Source: Candidatus Thiosymbion ectosymbiont of Robbea hypermnestra
GTDB lineage: Bacteria > Pseudomonadota > Gammaproteobacteria > Chromatiales > Chromatiaceae
Direction of reading: 5' to 3'
Length of the DNA: 13,087 nt
NCBI GenBank assembly: GCA_020443945.1
Contig: JAIZWN010000783.1
Location: forward strand, 1-13,087
Part shown: one piece after another, positions 6,345 to 11,863 of the stretch
Position numbering within the stretch: position 1 is the first letter of the stretch
Layout: each line of letters begins with the position of its first letter
Translations under genes and position numbers: made by a program
The notes under the pieces: model-generated
Told to the model about the DNA's origin: nothing
Seen by the model: the letters and a program-made list of their open reading frames with translations, nothing else
The model's database searches: none

Positions 6345-6727
6345 CTCGGTGCTCCGATTCGTCATTCCGGCAGGGATCGCCGAAATCCGCCGTGCCGGGC
6401 GGAGGCAGTAAAAACGGTGGTGGCTATTATCAGGGAGAGTGTTTCCGACATATCTATTTACTCCGTCTATTGTCAGGGCCACCGAATAATCATCACGGTC
6501 GAAACAAAGGCTTGGCCGGGAGGTCGCTGGAGTGTGGAAACGAGTGGTGGCTGGTTTCTTATGGAAAATGAGCGCCGACACCAAGAGCGGGCATCGGCGG
6601 TTTCCACAACTTGCCATCCCTGGCACCGGCAAGTTCCGGGGTCCCACCCGGAACGACGGGGTGGTGGCAGAGGCGATGCCGGGAGCCGCCCACCCCTGGG
6701 ACCGCCGGCGTCTCGCCGGCACAGATT
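6345..6727. repeat. Gene-free stretch with nested hairpins
   Basis: I see no coding pattern here. The main structures are two abutting perfect 8-bp stems: AACTTGCC (6608-6615) with GGCAAGTT (6628-6635), and GTTCCGGG (6633-6640) with CCCGGAAC (6647-6654). They share bases, so only one can form fully at a time. Inside the first is TGCCA-TCCC-TGGCA, with the same ATCCC-type apex as the dispersed repeat copies A and B. A further GCCGGC-GTCTC-GCCGGC hairpin lies at 6703-6719. GTGGAAAC (6533-6540) and GTTTCCAC (6599-6606) pair at longer range. Confidence 0.6.
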
Positions 6728-6805
6728 GGTAGGATGGGCAAAGCCAGCGCCTGGCAGGATGGTTCGGGGTTCCGGTCATGCCACGGGGGTTTACAAACCG
6801 CGGTG
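6728..6805. repeat. Direct dispersed repeat, copy 1 (GGTAGGATGGGCAAAG type)
   Basis: It aligns over 78 bases with 7244-7320 in the same orientation, roughly 80% identical, including an identical first 16 bases and a shared GTTCCGGTCA core. A reverse-orientation tail (CAAAGCGCGCCGCGTGCCCATT, cut here at 6821-6842 in pieces GCGCGCCGCG and GTGCCCATT) follows. It abuts the broken end of the PIN-domain gene, so it is the probable scar of its truncation. Confidence 0.7.
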
Positions 6806-7054
6806 ACCTGTTGGATGCCCAAAGCGCGCCGCGTGCCCATTGAGCCATAATCGGGGACCGGAATCGATAGCCGCTTCAACTTCTTCTACTTTGTTGAATC
6901 CAATAGACACCTCTGCGTATACGATGGAGTTAATATATAGCGTGTTTGTTCGGCTATAGGTTTCTAATGTACTTTCCGACCAATCAGCCCAGTTCTTATC
7001 ATCGGTAAATAAGTCCAATAAAACACAGGAATCTATCAGTATGCCATTCATCAT
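6791..7054 (-). pseudogene. Truncated PIN-domain toxin (VapC-like)
   Basis: The first 63 residues of this open frame match the N-terminal half of VapC-type PIN ribonucleases, toxins of type II toxin-antitoxin pairs: GILIDSCVLLDLFTDD carries the first catalytic Asp (residue 8) and INSIVYAEVSIGF the catalytic Glu (residue 48). A complete VapC is about 130 residues with further Asp ligands, all missing here. From about residue 64 (near 6865) the frame runs into the GGTAGGATGGGC-type repeat and ends by chance. No antitoxin gene is recognisable on its 5' side, where hairpin repeats lie. Both the toxin activity and the partner therefore appear lost. Its AT-richer composition differs from the neighbouring housekeeping genes, consistent with acquired DNA. 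Confidence 0.75.
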
Positions 7055-7065
7055 AATTCTCTTGT

Positions 7066-7110
7066 GGGCACCTTGAAAAATTCAAGGTGCCCGCACGGGC
7101 AGGGATGCCC
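7066..7110. repeat. Two adjacent perfect hairpins
   Basis: GGGCACCTTGAA (7066-7077), loop AAA, TTCAAGGTGCCC (7081-7092) is a perfect 12-bp stem. It is followed by GGGCA-GGGA-TGCCC (7097-7110). On the minus strand the second apex reads ATCCCT, the apex seen in the other hairpin repeats of this window. There is no U-tract, so terminator function is unlikely. It lies just 5' of the PIN remnant, where an antitoxin would have been. Confidence 0.75.
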
Positions 7111-7243
7111 CGCCATTTTTAATGACTAAAGTATCAACCACAAGCTTCATATATACAACTATACAACTGTACCTTCTCCTGCCCTCACGTCAAGCGCCTG
7201 ACGGTTTGGCTCAGGCACCCAATGCCGTGTAGCACTGAGCTCG

Positions 7244-7320
7244 GGTAGGATGGGCAAAGTGAGCGCCCGGCAGAATGGTCGAGCGTTCCGGTCAGGCCAC
7301 GGGGTCTGCGAACCACGGTG
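7244..7320. repeat. Direct dispersed repeat, copy 2 (GGTAGGATGGGCAAAG type)
   Basis: This is the second copy of the 6728-6805 repeat. It runs directly into the CGTAGGGGCGAAA cruciform at 7321-7370, while copy 1 is followed by a different tail, so the repeats are mosaic. Confidence 0.7.
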
Positions 7321-7370
7321 GCTTGCAAGTCGTAGGGGCGAAAAATCTTTCGCCCCTACGGGTAGCAAGC
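7321..7370. repeat. 50-bp cruciform (GTAGGGGCGAAA-type dispersed palindrome)
   Basis: The inner stem CGTAGGGGCGAAA (7331-7343) pairs perfectly over 13 bp with 7348-7360 around the loop AATC. An outer stem GCTTGC (7321-7326) with GCAAGC (7365-7370) encloses it across a 4-base internal loop on each side. GTAGGGGCG palindromes of this kind recur in many cyanobacterial and proteobacterial genomes. No gene is in reach for it to terminate. Confidence 0.8.
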
Positions 7371-7483
7371 ATCTGTTTTACAAGAATTTATCATTCGGTA
7401 GCCCTGGCTGGCATAGACTCGCACCTGCCTGCAAGTGTCAGGATATGTTAAGCTCCTCTCGATGGACTCGATGGATCCGCAGC

Positions 7484-7656
7484 CGGTAGTGTTGTAGTTT
7501 TGTGATCTGTGATGCGTGAATCCGCAGATTACGCAGATTCTCGCCGATGAAAAAATGCGGTAATCCGTGAAAACCGGCGTAATCTGCGGACAACCATGAT
7601 GGTGAGGGGAGGTCTCTACGCCAAATCCCGGAAACCACAAAGCTAAGACACTACCG
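7484..7656. mobile_element. MITE-like element 1 (173 bp, no coding capacity)
   Basis: The ends 7484-7504 and 7636-7656 are inverted repeats matching at 18 of 21 positions (both begin CGGTAGTGT). Inside is a second perfect 14-bp inverted repeat, TCCGCAGATTACGC (7521-7534) with 7577-7590, of the widespread ATTACGCAGATT repeat type. No transposase and no clear target duplication are present, so it is either old or a composite repeat. The end pattern (GGT, then a TTTGTG/TTTGTT block) resembles MITE-like element 2 downstream. Confidence 0.6.
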
Positions 7657-7716
7657 AATACTTTATACATGGTCTCTGGCCTGGAAACGAGGCGAGAACG
7701 AGCCCAAAATTCACGC

Positions 7717-7828
7717 GGTGGTATTCTGACTTTGTTGTTGCCGGGTAGAGGATACTTTGATTAAGTCCCATGGTACGGAATTTTTCAAGGCGTCCCATAT
7801 TCTGTAACAACACAGTTAGAACACCACC
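7717..7828. mobile_element. MITE-like element 2 (112 bp) with 8-bp target duplication
   Basis: The left end 7717-7741 and right end 7804-7828 are inverted repeats, 21 of 25 positions matching (left begins GGTGGTATTCTGACTTTG). Both ends are flanked by an identical 8-base direct repeat ATTCACGC (7709-7716 and 7829-7836), the footprint of a transposition. There is no room for a transposase, so it must have been mobilised in trans. Eight-base duplications are usual for the IS1595 family; assignment to that family is inference. It is inserted in the 5' region of the antitoxin gene, 14 bases before its Shine-Dalgarno sequence. Confidence 0.85.
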
Positions 7829-7853
7829 ATTCACGCCTCGTCAGGAGGTACTC

Positions 7854-8087
7854 ATGCACAAGGCAAAAATCGCGAGTAGCCTGGACGAACAGACCCTTGA
7901 TCGCCTCGTCCACCAACGTATCTACCTCAGCAGAAGCTGCACTATTCGGGAAACCGTCGAGGAGAAGTTGCAACGCTTTGGCGGTAGCAGGCTCGCGCGT
8001 GAATGCGGCAAACTCGATCCTGAGTTCGAGCAGGCCATGGCCGACGAGGGTATCGCCGGAGACCTTTCTGAATGGCCCGAATACTGA
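7854..8087 (+). CDS. mazE: Antitoxin of a MazEF/PemIK-type system (ribbon-helix-helix type)
   Basis: This 77-residue protein is presumed to bind the adjacent toxin and repress their shared promoter. The N-terminal KIASSLDEQTLDRLVHQRIY and SCTIRETVEEKLQ segments follow the strand-helix-helix pattern of CopG/ribbon-helix-helix antitoxins. The acidic tail, GKLDPEFEQAMADEGIAGDL ending EWPEY, is characteristic of antitoxins paired with PemK/MazF toxins and is the likely toxin-binding part. The start is the ATG at 7854, with a perfect AGGAGG five bases upstream; longer in-frame extension would run into the MITE. The toxin start overlaps its end by 16 bases. A MITE interrupts its upstream region, so its original promoter may have been displaced. 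Confidence 0.88.
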   Translation: MHKAKIASSLDEQTLDRLVHQRIYLSRSCTIRETVEEKLQRFGGSRLARECGKLDPEFEQAMADEGIAGDLSEWPEY

Positions 8088-8410
8088 GAGGCGACATCCG
8101 TTGGGCGAATCTCGATCCAACACGTGGACACGAACAAGGCGGCAATAGGCCCGTTCTCATACTCAGCCAAGACGTCTTCAATCAGCGATCCGGCACGGTC
8201 ATCGCCGTAGCCATAACCAGTCAACCTCAGAGGGCAGGTTTTCCCCTCACCCTTGAGCTGCCGGCCAAGGGGCTCCCCAAACGCTCTTGGGCCAAGATCA
8301 GCCAGATCCGCACCCTATCCGTTGAGAGAATTGGCGCCGGAATAGCCAAGGCATCCGACGAGGACCTTGCGCATATTATTGATGGCCTCAACGAAATCAT
8401 GGGGGCGTAA
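8072..8410 (+). CDS. mazF: MazF/PemK-type endoribonuclease toxin
   Basis: This is a 112-residue type II toxin expected to cleave mRNA at short sequence motifs in the cytosol. The family pattern is intact: RGDIRWANLDPTRGHEQGGN followed by RPVLILSQDVFN, the VAITSQPQ strand, and SWAKISQIRTLSVERIG, with a helical end. The conserved Arg (NRP) and Thr (AITS) of the active site are present, so it appears functional. Its ATG at 8072 lies inside the antitoxin gene (16-base overlap), typical of coupled toxin-antitoxin translation. The pair is the only plus-strand coding unit here and converges on glgA; 94 bases separate the two stops, with no convincing terminator. Confidence 0.93.
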   Translation: MARILRGDIRWANLDPTRGHEQGGNRPVLILSQDVFNQRSGTVIAVAITSQPQRAGFPLTLELPAKGLPKRSWAKISQIRTLSVERIGAGIAKASDEDLAHIIDGLNEIMGA

Positions 8411-8504
8411 CAAGACGAGACCTGAGCCGACCAAACCGGCCCGTAAAAGCTGGGGTTCGTTCCTCGACCCAGCCTACTGCCTGCAACCCTTTTCAGACAG
8501 CTTA

Positions 8505-9971
8505 TCAGGCTTTGATGGCCTCGAAGATGTCCAGATAGTGTTGCGCCGGCTCGGCCCAGGAGTTGTCCGTGTGCATGCCGTTGAGCCGCAGCTGCCGGAA
8601 GTATTCCGGGTAGTGGAACCAGAGCCGGATGGCCCGCCCCAGGGCGGATTCGAGCCCTTCCGGGGTCGGGTCGTCGAACAGGAAGCCGGTGACCTCCTCG
8701 AAGGCTTTGTCCGCGTAGTTGGCGTCGAAGACGCTGTCCACCAGTCCGCCCACCCGGCGCACGACCGGCACCACGCCGTAGCGCATGGCGATCATCTGGG
8801 TCAGTCCGCAGGGCTCGTAGAGGCTGGGGACGACCAGGATGTCCGCCCCGGCATGGATCTGGTGGGAGAGCTCCTCGTCGTGACGGAGCGCCAAGTGGCA
8901 GTCGGTATTTCCCTCGGTTTGGCGCGCGATTTTCTGAAACAGCTCCTCGATCCAGGGCTCCGAGGCGCTCCCGAGCAGGACCGTCTGGCAGCCGTTCCCG
9001 AGGGCGTAGTGGATGGCATGGCCCATCAGCTCCACGCCCTTCTGGCGGTCGAGCCGGCTGACGATGGCTACGATCGGCTTGGCGGCCTCCGCCAATCCCA
9101 GCCGCCGGCGCAGATGCCGTTTGTTGCGGGCCTTTCCGGGCAGGTTCTCCGGGCCATAGCTGTGGACGATGTGGGGATCGGTCCGGGGGCTCCAGGTGTC
9201 CTCATCGATGCCGTTGAGCACGCCGTGGAACTTGTGTCCGTGGATATGCAGGGTTTCCTGCAATCCCAGGCCCTGCTCCGTGTGCAGGAGCTCCCAGGCA
9301 TGGCGGGGGGAGACGGTGGTGACGGCGTTGGCGTAAACGATCGCGCCCTTGAGGAGGTTGACGGCGTGCGGGTTGTCTTGGTCGAGCAGCCGCGCGCGGG
9401 TCATCAGCCGGGCGGGGTCCAGGCCCGCGGCGCGTAGCGGATATTCCCCCGCGATCCCCTGGTAGGCCGGGTTATGCAGGGTGTGGCAGACCCGCGGACG
9501 GTCGAGCCCCAGGGCCTCATAGACCTCCCAGCGCAGCACCGACAGGAGGGCGGTATGCCAGTCGTGGCAGTGAATGATGTCCGGCTGTCGGCCCGTCTTC
9601 AGCAGGAATTCGAGGACGGCCCGGGAGAAGAAGGCGAAGCGCCCCGGATCGTCCACCTCGCCGTAGATGCGTCCCCGCCGGAAGAACCCGTGATCGGAAT
9701 CGGGGTCGATGAAGCAGCAACGGATCCCATCCAGGGTGCCGGATTCGACCCGGCAGGGCAACCACTGGTCGTAGAAGGGAACCCGCAGCTCCTCGCAGAC
9801 CCGTTGCCGGTCCTCCACGAGCTCCAGCCGCAGGCAATCGTATTTGGGCAGGATGACCTCGACCTGGTGGCCCTGTCTGGTCAGCTCCCGAGACAGGCCG
9901 TGGATGACGTCTCCGAGCCCCCCCACCTTGGCGACGGGTGCGCATTCGGCGCCGACTTGAGTGATATACAT
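8505..9971 (-). CDS. glgA: Glycogen synthase (ADP-glucose type, GT5)
   Basis: GlgA extends alpha-1,4-glucan chains from ADP-glucose in the cytosol. The 488-residue product is full length for the GT5 family. It has the KVGGLGDV donor-binding motif (residues 15-22), HCHDWHT (about 134-140), VSRLDRQKG (about 304-312) and SLYEPCGLTQ with catalytic Glu386. The ATG at 9971 opens the typical MYITQVGAECAPVAKVGGLG N terminus. AAGG lies about nine bases upstream. It is the last gene of a DUF4912 - branching enzyme - glgA series on the minus strand, 105 bases after the GH57 gene, so the two enzymes can elongate and branch the same polymer. The ADP-glucose supplier glgC is not in the window. Confidence 0.96.
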   Translation of the reverse strand: MYITQVGAECAPVAKVGGLGDVIHGLSRELTRQGHQVEVILPKYDCLRLELVEDRQRVCEELRVPFYDQWLPCRVESGTLDGIRCCFIDPDSDHGFFRRGRIYGEVDDPGRFAFFSRAVLEFLLKTGRQPDIIHCHDWHTALLSVLRWEVYEALGLDRPRVCHTLHNPAYQGIAGEYPLRAAGLDPARLMTRARLLDQDNPHAVNLLKGAIVYANAVTTVSPRHAWELLHTEQGLGLQETLHIHGHKFHGVLNGIDEDTWSPRTDPHIVHSYGPENLPGKARNKRHLRRRLGLAEAAKPIVAIVSRLDRQKGVELMGHAIHYALGNGCQTVLLGSASEPWIEELFQKIARQTEGNTDCHLALRHDEELSHQIHAGADILVVPSLYEPCGLTQMIAMRYGVVPVVRRVGGLVDSVFDANYADKAFEEVTGFLFDDPTPEGLESALGRAIRLWFHYPEYFRQLRLNGMHTDNSWAEPAQHYLDIFEAIKA

Positions 9972-10002
9972 GACCTTTCGCCTTGGCCGGTGAGGCCCTG
10001 CT

Positions 10003-10024
10003 GATTAATCCTGTGAATCCTGTC
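10003..10024. repeat. Short dispersed repeat in the GH57-glgA gap
   Basis: The sequence ATTAATCCTGTGAATCCTGT contains the 10-mer AATCCTGTGA/AATCCTGTCC twice. This matches the common AGGATT-CACAGGATT dispersed repeat type, of the same general kind as the GCAAAG and ACGCAGATT arrays elsewhere in the window. The rest of the 105-base gap shows only the glgA ribosome-binding site. Confidence 0.45.
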
Positions 10025-10076
10025 CGATTGGAACTCGGTCGGGAACCTTCGGAACGGGATCGCTGCATATTGGGCA

Positions 10077-11699
10077 TTACCCGGTTTGGCTCTCTGATCG
10101 GTCCGGGTCGTGGTCGCGCGGGAATCCGCCGAAGTGCTCCAGGTCCAGGTTCGGGAATAGGTTGTCCATGCCCTCCAGCGCGGCGAGCTCTTGGTCCGCG
10201 ATCCCGCCGCCGCGCAAGGCCCCGGTCAGGAAACGGAAGCGGGCCAGCTGCGCGCGCAGACGGGACTCGCAATAGGCCGACCCGCCATTCCGCCCCAGGT
10301 GGAAAACCCAATCCGAGCTTTGCGCCAGCAACAGGGAGCGGGCCGCCTGCCGCAACAGCCGGGAGGTCTGCTCCCGATCCGGCAGCCGCGCCCGGTCCGC
10401 GACCAGCGCCTGAAGCTCCCCCGCCGCCTGGTGCAGATGCAGATAGACCCACCCGGTGTCCGGGCGCAGCCAAGTACCATTATAGCCATGCTCGCCCCAG
10501 CTGGAGGGCGCGGGGTGAATCCCCTCCGCGGTCCCGTGCCGGCGCAGGTGCTCGCCCAGGGTCACGGGTCGTATATCCCGCGCCGCGTCGAGGCAACGGA
10601 TCAGGCCGTCGATAAAGGCCGGTCCCTCGAACCACCAATGCCCGAACAGTTCGGCGTCATAAGGCGCGACGATCAGGGGGGGGCGGGCGGCGAAGGACAG
10701 GGAGGCGAACAACCGGCGGCGACCCGCGACAAATCGCCGCGCATCCCGCGCGGCCTGCGCCAGAGCCGCCGCGGGCTCGTAGGGTGCCTTGGCATCGGAC
10801 CCGCCGGTGACGCGGTGGAACTTCAGCCCCGTGGGCGCGGCCGCGACCCCGGGGGGGAGGAAGTCCGCCAGCAGCTCCGCGTCGCCCTCATAGCCGAGAT
10901 CCCGGTGGTACTCGCGGTACAGCGGGTGACCGGGATACCCGACCGTGGGGCTCCAGAGCTCCCGCGCCGAGTCCGGGTCCCGGCCGAAGACCGCGATCCC
11001 ACCGGCCGAGCAGGGTGCGTAGACGCCATGGCGCGGACGGGGCGTTGCCTGTTGCAACCCATGGGCATCGAGGACCACATAGCGATAACCGGCTCCGGCC
11101 ACCGCCTGCTCGAGACCGGGATAATAACCGCACTCCGGCAGCCAGAGCCCGTCCGGCGCCCAACCGAAGGTGGCCCGGAAATAATCCCGCGCCACCCGCA
11201 GCTGGGCGCGCACCGCCATCGGCCGACTGCGCAGCAGGGGCAGGTAGCCATGGGTCGCCGCCGTAGTCATGAGTTCGACCAGACCGCTCTGCGCGAGCGC
11301 GGCGAAGGCGGCGACAAGATCGCCGTCGAGCTCCTCCAGATATAAGGCCCGCAGGCGATCCAGGCGCCGCCCATAAAAGCGCGCGAGCGACCGGCGCGCC
11401 GGATCCAAACGCGATCCCCCGGTCAAACGCTCCGCCAACCGGCCCAGGCGGTCGAGATAATCCAGATAGCGCCCCGCCAGCAGGGGATCGGCGAGCATAC
11501 ACAGCAGGGTTGGGGACAGGGAGAGCGTGAGTCGGAACCGGGACCTGCGTGCGGCCGCCTCCCGGAGCAACCCGACCAGCGGCAGATAGACATCGGTAAC
11601 CGCCTCGAACAGCCAGTGCTCCTCCAGACACCGGGGATGCTCCGGATGGCGAACGAAGGGCAGATGCGCGTGCAGCAGCAGCGCCAGATGGCCGGGCAC
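10077..11699 (-). CDS. GH57 1,4-alpha-glucan branching enzyme (DUF1957-type)
   Basis: It cuts and re-attaches alpha-1,4-glucan as alpha-1,6 branches, in place of the usual GH13 GlgB. The 540-residue product has the GH57 conserved regions in order. HAHLPFVRHP lies near the N terminus. Next is GLWLPECGYYPGLE with the presumed nucleophile Glu189, then APYDAELFGHWWFEGP with the presumed acid Asp348. SSWGEHGYNGTWL (about 399-411) and a helical C-terminal domain follow. I chose GTG at 11699 (MPGHLALLLHAHLP), six bases after AAGG; family members begin just before the HAHLP strand. A GTG at 11705 is an alternative. The open frame extends to 11942, but that part is translation of a hairpin repeat and of the upstream gene's end, not protein. 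A glycogen synthase follows and a DUF4912 gene precedes. Confidence 0.93.
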   Translation of the reverse strand: MPGHLALLLHAHLPFVRHPEHPRCLEEHWLFEAVTDVYLPLVGLLREAAARRSRFRLTLSLSPTLLCMLADPLLAGRYLDYLDRLGRLAERLTGGSRLDPARRSLARFYGRRLDRLRALYLEELDGDLVAAFAALAQSGLVELMTTAATHGYLPLLRSRPMAVRAQLRVARDYFRATFGWAPDGLWLPECGYYPGLEQAVAGAGYRYVVLDAHGLQQATPRPRHGVYAPCSAGGIAVFGRDPDSARELWSPTVGYPGHPLYREYHRDLGYEGDAELLADFLPPGVAAAPTGLKFHRVTGGSDAKAPYEPAAALAQAARDARRFVAGRRRLFASLSFAARPPLIVAPYDAELFGHWWFEGPAFIDGLIRCLDAARDIRPVTLGEHLRRHGTAEGIHPAPSSWGEHGYNGTWLRPDTGWVYLHLHQAAGELQALVADRARLPDREQTSRLLRQAARSLLLAQSSDWVFHLGRNGGSAYCESRLRAQLARFRFLTGALRGGGIADQELAALEGMDNLFPNLDLEHFGGFPRDHDPDRSESQTG

Positions 11700-11716
11700 C
11701 CTCACCCTTGGAGGAG

Positions 11717-11859
11717 GTCGCAAAAGCCCATCCCTGGGCTTTGCGACTGGCGAATCGGAAAATGACGATTTCCCGATTCTTTCCGGTTCAACGGCTGGCC
11801 GCCGTTGAACCGGGCGGTCCATCCCTGGACCGCGTCGGGTGTCGCCAAAAGCGACACCC
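11717..11859. repeat. Dispersed multi-hairpin repeat, copy B (five consecutive stems)
   Basis: Five stems lie end to end. H1, 11717-11730 with 11735-11747, has apex TCCC and one bulge. H2 is GAATCGGAAAAT (11752-11763) with 11768-11779, 11 of 12 paired. H3 is CCGGTTCAACGGC (11783-11795) with 11801-11813, 13 perfect pairs. H4 is GCGGTCCA (11814-11821) with 11826-11833, 8 perfect pairs and apex TCCC. H5 is GGGTGTCGC (11837-11845) with 11851-11859, 9 perfect pairs. H1 ends 11 bases before the Shine-Dalgarno region of the GH57 gene, so the element is in that gene's leader. Copy A (5444-5546) shares H2-H4. Confidence 0.88.
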
Positions 11860-11863
11860 TCCC

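Noticed and set aside
6345..6848. 168-codon N-terminal extension of the half-cupin protein
   Set aside because: It is repeat and hairpin sequence by chance lacking stops; a signal peptide and ribosome-binding site define the start at 6344.
7153..7168. Short tandem ATACAACT x2
   Set aside because: Only two 8-base units in AT-rich DNA; not enough to call an iteron or CRISPR-like array.
7356..7670. 104-codon minus-strand open frame (ITPVFTDYRIFSSARICVIC)
   Set aside because: It reads through the GCAGATT array and MITE-like element 1; the peptide is repeat translation and lies in no gene context.
7757..7803. Outward promoter within MITE-like element 2 for mazEF
   Set aside because: TTGATT and TATTCT are present but not at a usable spacing to each other, and neither has a good partner; only transcript mapping could show it.
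8411..8504. Bidirectional terminator between mazF and glgA
   Set aside because: GCTGGG...CCCAGC pairs over only six bases with a 13-base loop and no U-tract on either strand.
8367..9437. 356-codon plus-strand open frame opposite glgA
   Set aside because: It is a shadow of glgA and overlaps the mazF end; no recognisable domain or start signal.
10191..11345. 384-codon plus-strand open frame opposite the GH57 gene
   Set aside because: It is a shadow with Arg/Gln/Gly-rich composition; all GH57 motifs are on the minus strand.
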